This document shows positions 7,072 to 12,522 of a stretch of DNA of 16,896 nt, piece by piece; within the stretch, counting starts at the first letter, position 1; the number at the start of each line of letters is the position of its first letter. This DNA is from Methanosarcinales archaeon (GTDB lineage: Archaea; Halobacteriota; Syntropharchaeia; Alkanophagales; Methanospirareceae). The stretch covers positions 1 to 16,896 of the forward strand of contig JAODGP010000051.1 of NCBI GenBank assembly GCA_025464345.1, written 5' to 3'. The notes under the pieces are model-generated. The model did not search any database and had not been told where the DNA came from. It saw nothing but the letters and a program-made list of their open reading frames with translations. The position numbers and the translations under genes are program-made.

Positions 7072-8673
7072 ATGGGGGATGATGGAATATTCATTGAGGT
7101 CCGGAATGTGAGCAAGGAGTTCAATGGCAAGCAGGCATTGAAGAATGTGAGTCTGGAGATAAGGGAGCTGGAATCTCTCGGGCTACTTGGTAAGAGCGGC
7201 TCCGGAAAATCTGTATTACTGCGTATGCTCAGGGGTACTGAGGAATATGCACCCGATAGTGGCGAGGTTATTTACAGGGTAGCGATGTGCCCTTCGTGTT
7301 CATGGATAGAAGGTCCCTCCAGGGTAGGAACACCATGTAAGAAGTGTGGTACGGAGTATGAATACAGGGAAGTGAACTTCTGGAAGGACAAGCCGATGAG
7401 GAGGTTACTGAAGGGCGCAATAGCGATAATGTTACAGCGGAGTTTCGCACTGTACAGTGATGAGTCGGTGGTATGGAACGTACTGGAGGCGCTGGATAGG
7501 GCGGGCTATCCAAAGAGCAGGCGGATGAAGCGAGTATACGAGCTGCTGGACGCTGTTAAGATGTTGCACCGTGTCAATTTCCCGGATACAAGGGATCTCA
7601 GTGGCGGCGAGAAACAGAGGATGGTACTTGCACGTCAGTTAGCCCTGGAACCTATCCTTCTTCTTGCTGACGAGCCTACCGGTACACTTGACCATGAAAC
7701 TGCGGGAGTCGTGCATCGCGCACTGGTGAACAGTACAAAGGGAGGAACCACACTGCTTGTCACCTCTCACTGGCCTTATGTCATCAGGGATCTGACTGAG
7801 AAAGCCGCATGGCTCGATAACGGTGAAATCATCGAATATGGAGATACGCCGAAGGTGGTTGGGGATTTTGAGCGAGAAGTGGGCGATATAGAGCGTGAGG
7901 AGTTTAAGAAGTTCGGCGAGCCGAAGATAAGGGTCGAGGGCTTGAAGAAGTACTACTATTCCGCCTCAAGGGGCGTGGTGAAGGCGGTGGACGACGTCTC
8001 ATTTGTGGTCTATGAGAATGAGATATTCGGAATAGTGGGGCATAGTGGAGCGGGAAAGACGAGTTTAATGCGAATAGTGAGTCATCTTGATCCCGGTACG
8101 GGCGGCGGCGCATGGGTACGGAGCGGTGACAGGTGGATAGAAGCGTCGAAGGCGGATCTTGATACATTTATAGGACCAGGCGGGCAGATAATGGGAGGCA
8201 CAACGGAATGGAAGTCGCATTTCGTGGGCGTTCTGCATCAGGAATACTCGTTAATTCCGGGTCTCACGGTATGGGAGAATCTCACGAGTGGAATAGGCAT
8301 TAACCTGCCGGAGGATCTCGCACGGATGAAGGTGGAATTCATGCTGAAGGGAGTGGGTTTCTCAGATGCTGAGATAGAGGAGATACTGCCAAAGACACAC
8401 CTTGAGCTGAGTGTGGGTGAACGTCAGAGGATATTGATAGCGCAGGTATTGATGAAAGAGCCGGAGATAGCGGTGCTCGATGAACCCACCGGCACAATGG
8501 ATCCGGTAACGAAGAAATATGTTGCCGAGACGATATTGAAAGCGCGGGAGAATCTCGGTATCACGTTCGTCATAGTAACACATGATTTAGACTTTGCCAA
8601 GAAGGTATGCGACCGGATAGCATACATGAAAGGAGGTAAGATAACAAAGATAGAGGACTTGAGAGTGAGTTAA
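7072..8673 (+). CDS. atwA: Methyl-coenzyme M reductase activation component A2 (AtwA), copy 1
   Basis: Twin ABC-ATPase without membrane domains that takes part in ATP-dependent reductive activation of the Ni(II)-F430 centre of MCR to Ni(I). In this 533-residue protein, domain 1 has Walker A GKSGSGKS (40-47), signature LSGGEKQR (176-183) and Walker [10 protein letters not shown] (196-204). Domain 2 has Walker A GHSGAGKT (323-330), signature LSVGERQR (446-453) and Walker B AVLDEPTG (467-474). Domain 1 holds the A2-typical zinc-finger-like insertion with C73, C76, C89 and C92. Length and layout match methanogen A2 (about 530 residues) and exclude transport ABC ATPases. A strong GGGAGGT Shine-Dalgarno precedes ATG 7072. 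A diverged second copy follows after 32 bases, then mcrC, making an MCR activation operon. Confidence 0.93.
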   Translation: MGDDGIFIEVRNVSKEFNGKQALKNVSLEIRELESLGLLGKSGSGKSVLLRMLRGTEEYAPDSGEVIYRVAMCPSCSWIEGPSRVGTPCKKCGTEYEYREVNFWKDKPMRRLLKGAIAIMLQRSFALYSDESVVWNVLEALDRAGYPKSRRMKRVYELLDAVKMLHRVNFPDTRDLSGGEKQRMVLARQLALEPILLLADEPTGTLDHETAGVVHRALVNSTKGGTTLLVTSHWPYVIRDLTEKAAWLDNGEIIEYGDTPKVVGDFEREVGDIEREEFKKFGEPKIRVEGLKKYYYSASRGVVKAVDDVSFVVYENEIFGIVGHSGAGKTSLMRIVSHLDPGTGGGAWVRSGDRWIEASKADLDTFIGPGGQIMGGTTEWKSHFVGVLHQEYSLIPGLTVWENLTSGIGINLPEDLARMKVEFMLKGVGFSDAEIEEILPKTHLELSVGERQRILIAQVLMKEPEIAVLDEPTGTMDPVTKKYVAETILKARENLGITFVIVTHDLDFAKKVCDRIAYMKGGKITKIEDLRVS

Positions 8674-8705
8674 TTTAAGGGTACAAAAAGGAGAAGTGGT
8701 AAAAA
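8674..8705 (+). promoter_or_regulatory. Intercistronic ribosome binding site of the second atwA
   Basis: The 32-base gap contains AAGGAGA (8688-8694), a Shine-Dalgarno element 11 bases before the ATG at 8706, followed by an A-rich stretch. There is no terminator-like T-run, so both atwA genes are likely on one mRNA. Confidence 0.55.
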
Positions 8706-10298
8706 ATGAGTGAGAAAGAGCCGTTTGTAATTGTACGCAATGTCTGTAAGACATTTGACGGCAAAGAGGTCTTGAAGGATGTGAATGTGGAGCTAAGAGA
8801 GGGCGAGCCACTTGGACTGCTTGGCAGGAGTGGTGCTGGCAAGTCAGTATTGCTTCATATGCTGCGAGGCAGTGAGGAATATGCACCCACCTCTGGTGAG
8901 ATAATATTCAGGGTAGCCATGTGTCCTTCATGTGGCTGGGTGACGTCGCCAAGCAGAGCTGGCTCGGAGTGCGACAAATGCGGTGTGGCGCTGGAGCAGA
9001 GGGAAGTGAATTACTGGAAGGACAGAGAGGGGCGTAAGAAGGTGAAGAGGAGTGTTGCCATCATGCTCCAGCGGACTTTCGGACTGTACAGTGATGACAC
9101 GGTGATGTATAACGTGCTACAGGCGCTGGAGAGCCGCGGTTATCCATCTGCGAAGCGGTTCAGGCGTGCCTATGAGCTTTTGAAGGCGGTGAAGATGCTC
9201 CATCGTGTGACCTTCCCGGCTGCTAACCTCAGTGGAGGAGAGAAGCAGCGTGTGGTGCTTGCGAGACAGCTTGCACTGGACCCCATGCTGCTGCTGGCTG
9301 ACGAGCCCACCGGTACGCTCGATTATGAGACTGCAAAGCTGGTACACAAAACGCTTAAAGAGAGCACAAGCGGGGGTATGTCCCTCGTGGTCACTTCCCA
9401 CTGGCCCTATGTGATAGAAGAGCTGACCACGAAGGCTATATGGCTTGACCACGGTGAAGTGATCAAATACGGTGATTCAAAGCAGGTGGTGGAGGAATTC
9501 GAGAAGCAGGTTGGCGGGATAGAGCGAGAGGAGTATGTGAAGATAGGCGAGCCGAAGATAAAGATCGAGCATTGCAAGAAGTATTACTACTCGGTCTGGC
9601 GAGGGATGGTAAAAGCGGTGGACGATGTCTCGCTGACGATCTATGAGAACGAGATATTCGGGCTTCTGGGTAGAAGCGGAGCGGGTAAGACGAGTCTTGC
9701 ACGTATAATAGCGCAGATAGATCCACTGACAGGCGGGTCTGTCAAGATAAGAGCGGGCGAGAAATGGATAGAGGTGGGACGAGTAGCAGAGACAGGTGTG
9801 TGGATTGCCTGGGGAGCAACCACGCCGGGGGTGGGTGAGCAGGCTGCTACACGTGTTGCCATGCTCCATCAGGAATACACGATGTATCCGGAGAAGACGA
9901 CGCTGGAGAACCTCACGAGTTGTATAGGTATCAAAATACCGGCGGAACTGGCGCGAATGAAAGCGAAGTTCATGCTCGAGAGTGTGGGTTTCACAGAGGC
10001 TGAGGCGGAAGAGGTGCTGGAGAAAGACCATACGCAACTCAGTGTGGGTGAACGGCAGAGGATAGCAATCGCGCAGATAATGATGAAGGAGCCGGCAATT
10101 GCGATACTTGATGAGCCCACAGGTACGATGGACCCGATAACGAAGAAGTACGTTGCCGATTCGATAAGAGCAGCACGAGAGAATCTGGGTATGACTTTCC
10201 TGATTGTCTCTCACGACCGGGATTTTGTCAATATGGTGTGTGACCGGATTGGACACATGCAGAATGGTAAGATAGTGAAGATCGAGGATCTGCGGTAA
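8706..10298 (+). CDS. atwA: Methyl-coenzyme M reductase activation component A2 (AtwA), copy 2
   Basis: Second A2-type twin ATPase (530 residues), clearly paralogous to the upstream copy. Domain 1 has Walker A GRSGAGKS (40-47), the four-cysteine insertion C73, C76, C89, C92, signature LSGGEKQR and Walker [10 protein letters not shown]. Domain 2 has Walker A GRSGAGKT (322-329), signature LSVGERQR and Walker B AILDEPTG. All ATPase motifs are intact, so neither copy looks decayed. The copies differ most in the segment after the second Walker A; here residues around 345-380 ([20 protein letters not shown]) replace GDRWIEASKADLDTFIGPG of copy 1. That insertion may contact McrC, component A3a or MCR. 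The TAA lies four bases before the mcrC ATG. Two adjacent copies could form a heterodimer or serve different MCR isoforms; this is inference. Confidence 0.92.
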   Translation: MSEKEPFVIVRNVCKTFDGKEVLKDVNVELREGEPLGLLGRSGAGKSVLLHMLRGSEEYAPTSGEIIFRVAMCPSCGWVTSPSRAGSECDKCGVALEQREVNYWKDREGRKKVKRSVAIMLQRTFGLYSDDTVMYNVLQALESRGYPSAKRFRRAYELLKAVKMLHRVTFPAANLSGGEKQRVVLARQLALDPMLLLADEPTGTLDYETAKLVHKTLKESTSGGMSLVVTSHWPYVIEELTTKAIWLDHGEVIKYGDSKQVVEEFEKQVGGIEREEYVKIGEPKIKIEHCKKYYYSVWRGMVKAVDDVSLTIYENEIFGLLGRSGAGKTSLARIIAQIDPLTGGSVKIRAGEKWIEVGRVAETGVWIAWGATTPGVGEQAATRVAMLHQEYTMYPEKTTLENLTSCIGIKIPAELARMKAKFMLESVGFTEAEAEEVLEKDHTQLSVGERQRIAIAQIMMKEPAIAILDEPTGTMDPITKKYVADSIRAARENLGMTFLIVSHDRDFVNMVCDRIGHMQNGKIVKIEDLR

Positions 10299-10302
10299 AC
10301 CA

Positions 10303-10917
10303 ATGCCAGTAGGAAGAGAGACGCAGATAGTGGCATGCCGTAAGGGTCAGGCGCTCGGGCTGGGTGGCGGCTTAGCGCAGAGGGGTACTTTCGCGAAGGC
10401 GAGAGCGAACGATGTCATAAACATCGCGATGTCACCCGGATACAGGCATATTCCAAAGCCGGTATGCGAGATAACCACCGAGCTGCGGGATAGGGGCATA
10501 AATGTGGGCGAGTTGATATTGAATGCGGGCGATGGTACACCCCGGGATGCCCCCACTGCGGGTGGTCATGGTGCTGCGTTCGGGCTGGAGCCCAAGGAGA
10601 TAGAGATAATAGGACGGCATAAACTCGCTCTTCTTAACCACGGTAATGTCAAACAGCACTTCATATATAAGGTGCGATTCGTTCTGGCGAGGATAGAGAT
10701 ACCGACAATAGTGCTGTGTCAGTGCCCGGTAGATTATGTAGATTTCGAAGATATAGGGATAAGTACGCGCTACAGGGATGGTAAGACGCCCGGTAGAGTT
10801 ATAGAAATAGTGACGGGGATAGTAAGGCATGAGAGTGTATCGCAGGAGAAGCTGAACGAGATAACGAGCAAGGTGAGGAAATGCCTGCGTGAGATCGAAG
10901 AGCATAAATGGAACTGA
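10303..10917 (+). CDS. mcrC: Methyl-coenzyme M reductase operon protein C (McrC)
   Basis: McrC is a non-structural protein of MCR operons and a component of the MCR activation complex that works with A2 and ATP to produce active Ni(I)-F430. The 204-residue sequence has the family hallmarks RETQIVACR at the N-terminus, GLGGGLAQRGTFAKARANDV, MSPGYRHIPKPVCEIT, the glycine-rich GDGTPRDAPTAGGHGAAFG region and LNHGNVKQHFIYKVRFVL. In many methanogens mcrC sits inside mcrBDCGA; here it stands with the two A2 genes and no MCR subunit gene is in the window. It starts four bases after atwA2, and its last ten bases overlap the start of the methyltransferase, so the four genes are probably translated from one mRNA. 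Confidence 0.93.
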   Translation: MPVGRETQIVACRKGQALGLGGGLAQRGTFAKARANDVINIAMSPGYRHIPKPVCEITTELRDRGINVGELILNAGDGTPRDAPTAGGHGAAFGLEPKEIEIIGRHKLALLNHGNVKQHFIYKVRFVLARIEIPTIVLCQCPVDYVDFEDIGISTRYRDGKTPGRVIEIVTGIVRHESVSQEKLNEITSKVRKCLREIEEHKWN

Positions 10918-11804
10918 ACAATCTGCTGGGGATAGGGGATTTTACACTGGTAGAGGGCAGTTATGCGGAACAGCGCTGGATAGCGAGGACGATTGATTAT
11001 ATGGGCAAAGAGAAGAGTGAGGATATAGCGGAACTGAGGAGGATATACAGCGAAGATGGGGAGTTGATAGGTATTGCGATCAATGACATTGAGCTGGGGT
11101 TCTGGATAGTATTCACCGATTTCATTGCCGAGCAGTCGCTGAAAGAGGATTTTAACGCTATTGCAACCACACTAAGCGGTGAGCGCGAGCGCGATGTGGT
11201 GGTGAACATGCGAGCATTTCGCGCGGGTGTGATGGAGTTCTACTCACTCGGGCTGGTGAATCGGTTATTCTGTGATTGTGAAATAAAAGAGCCGGGTTTT
11301 TATCCGCGTGAGAGGATAGAAGCGTTGAAGATACTGCTGAAGGAGTTTGTAGACCCGGTGGCTGGTGATACGATAGAGATAGGCTGTGGCGCGGGAGAAG
11401 CGACGGTTGCACTTCATGAGCTGGGTATATCGCCCATCACCGTGGATATCAACAAGTGCGAGATATGCCGCGGGCTGGAAGAGGGTGTGCTTGAGCCCAT
11501 GAAGAGTATCGTGCTCGATTGCGCTCTGCTATCTTCGTTCTTTGGCAGGGAGTTCGATTTCGTATTCGGATTCATGGTGGGTAAACTGACGCGATATGAG
11601 CTGTTCAACTGGGAGAAGGTATTGAGAGAGGTACCGAAGGTACTGAAATCAAAGGGTAAGGTTCTGTTCACTGTTTCGAGCGAAGATGAGGCTTTGATTC
11701 TGCGCGATATACTGAAGGACGAGTTTGATAGTGAGATAAAGGAGAATGAAAAGAGCGATGGGTACTTCGACCACTGGGTCTATACAGGTAGTTTGAAGAG
11801 TTGA
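10908..11804 (+). CDS. Class I SAM-dependent methyltransferase, candidate MCR-modifying enzyme
   Basis: Class I (Rossmann) methyltransferase of 298 residues. The SAM-binding motif I is TIEIGCGAGEATVAL (155-169), followed by motif II with D180 (ITVDINKCE) and a later LDCALLSSFF/FDFVFGF strand. The first 150 residues are a helical extension of unknown role, containing CDC at 122-124. The gene starts inside the last ten bases of mcrC, which ties it to the MCR activation operon. MCR carries several methylated residues (such as methyl-histidine, methyl-arginine and S-methylcysteine), and an S-methylcysteine methyltransferase, McmA, is a SAM enzyme encoded near mcr in Methanosarcina, as I recall. 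This protein could be McmA-like, but I cannot confirm this from sequence; methylation of F430 or another cofactor is an alternative. The gene ends three bases before a convergent gene. Confidence 0.8.
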   Translation: MELNNLLGIGDFTLVEGSYAEQRWIARTIDYMGKEKSEDIAELRRIYSEDGELIGIAINDIELGFWIVFTDFIAEQSLKEDFNAIATTLSGERERDVVVNMRAFRAGVMEFYSLGLVNRLFCDCEIKEPGFYPRERIEALKILLKEFVDPVAGDTIEIGCGAGEATVALHELGISPITVDINKCEICRGLEEGVLEPMKSIVLDCALLSSFFGREFDFVFGFMVGKLTRYELFNWEKVLREVPKVLKSKGKVLFTVSSEDEALILRDILKDEFDSEIKENEKSDGYFDHWVYTGSLKS

Positions 11805-11807
11805 ACT

Positions 11808-12113
11808 TCACTTCCTGTATTTACCCAGTATCTGCTCACGACGTTTGGTACGCCACTCCTCTAAATGCGATATCCATTCCTCATGCCTCCTGTATATGTA
11901 TTCCTTGGCAGCCAGTAATTTCTCAGGTGAGTCGCCCAGCAGAATAATTCGAGGTACGTAATCCTTGATGGGGAAGCCGGTATGGGGATCGAAAGCCTCA
12001 TCAGGCGAGGCTTTCTCCTGATCCACCTCCAGCCCGAACTTCTCCGCCGCCTCAAATATTATACCCGTGGTTATAGCACGAGGAATAGGTAATGCATACT
12101 TCTTTCTCGCCAT
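11808..12113 (-). CDS. Uncharacterised 101-residue archaeal protein
   Basis: I do not recognise the family. It is a small, soluble, basic-tailed protein. The first 35 residues read RKKYALPIPRAITTG then an amphipathic helix (IIFEAAEKFGLEVDQEKA); the centre has DPHTGFPIKDYVPRIILLGDS, a strand-rich segment; the C-terminal 35 residues form one long charged helix rich in Glu, Arg, Trp and Lys. There are no cysteines, signal peptide or membrane spans. Its ATG overlaps the TAA of the upstream zinc-ribbon gene by one base (TAATG), so translation is probably coupled. The one-base overlap and the codon-like composition support a real gene. Confidence 0.7.
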   Translation of the reverse strand: MARKKYALPIPRAITTGIIFEAAEKFGLEVDQEKASPDEAFDPHTGFPIKDYVPRIILLGDSPEKLLAAKEYIYRRHEEWISHLEEWRTKRREQILGKYRK

Positions 12114-12358
12114 TAACCAGCGCCACCTCCCTCTCCGGGCATGCCAAGCGCGCCCATTTCATCTGCTTCCTCCTCGGTATAGCACTCCAGACAGAGCACA
12201 CGCCCGGCTATCTCAAGATATTCATCCACCTCTTTGCCACATCTGGAACAGCGCATCTTCTTAACTTTCCTGCCACCTTCCTCTTTATCTGCCTTCGCTG
12301 CCTCTCGCTCCATCCACCTCCGGCTTCTTTCTTCAGCCGTCTCTTCTCTTTCAGCCAT
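12113..12358 (-). CDS. Small zinc-ribbon protein
   Basis: An 81-residue protein with a charged helical N-terminus (residues 1-34, rich in Glu, Arg and Lys), one zinc ribbon made by CSRC (37-40) and CLEC (56-59), spaced 15 residues apart, and an acidic, glycine-rich tail. The four cysteines should bind one zinc. Such small ribbons often take part in nucleic-acid or protein contacts, but no family assignment is possible. It is the first gene of a two-gene minus-strand unit; the 101-residue gene overlaps its stop. A TATA-like element about 30-40 bases upstream, shared with the divergent rad50 promoter, supports expression. Confidence 0.72.
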   Translation of the reverse strand: MAEREETAEERSRRWMEREAAKADKEEGGRKVKKMRCSRCGKEVDEYLEIAGRVLCLECYTEEEADEMGALGMPGEGGGAG

Positions 12359-12512
12359 TTTCCATCTATATTAATAATCATTTACTGGTATATAAAAGGT
12401 GATGGAAAGATGATGGTAAAGCTCGGGCATACACCGAATAATAACAATCAAAAAAGGGGAGAAATATGAGTAAATTTGTGTTTAGACTGGAGAGCAAATG
12501 TTTCGGATATAA
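12359..12512. promoter_or_regulatory. Divergent promoter region of the zinc-ribbon gene and rad50
   Basis: This 154-base gap is AT-rich. The element TATATAAAA at 12389-12397 reads TTTTATATA on the other strand, so it can act as a TATA box in either direction. On the minus strand it lies 31-39 bases from the zinc-ribbon ATG. On the plus strand it would start a transcript near 12420, leaving a leader of about 90 bases before rad50 that contains GGGGAG (12456-12461) and a short upstream reading frame. Confidence 0.45.
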
Positions 12513-12522
12513 ATGTTGCTGA
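12466..12522 (+). CDS. Short upstream reading frame (18 codons) overlapping the rad50 start
   Basis: An ATG four bases after a clear Shine-Dalgarno GGGGAG (12456-12461) opens an 18-codon frame ending in TGA at 12520-12522, which encodes MSKFVFRLESKCFGYKCC. It overlaps the first ten bases of rad50 in another frame. rad50 itself has no Shine-Dalgarno before its ATG, and an in-frame TAA stands directly before it, so ribosomes that terminate at 12522 could reinitiate on rad50. It may be a coupling or leader peptide, or a chance frame. Evidence is spacing only. Confidence 0.35.
   Translation: MSKFVFRLESKCFGYKCC

Noticed and set aside
9477..10256. A 259-codon minus-strand frame opposite atwA2
   Set aside because: It lies wholly inside a gene with every ABC-ATPase motif on the plus strand. 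Its product is rich in Cys, His, Arg and Tyr with no recognisable motif, as expected of an antisense shadow.
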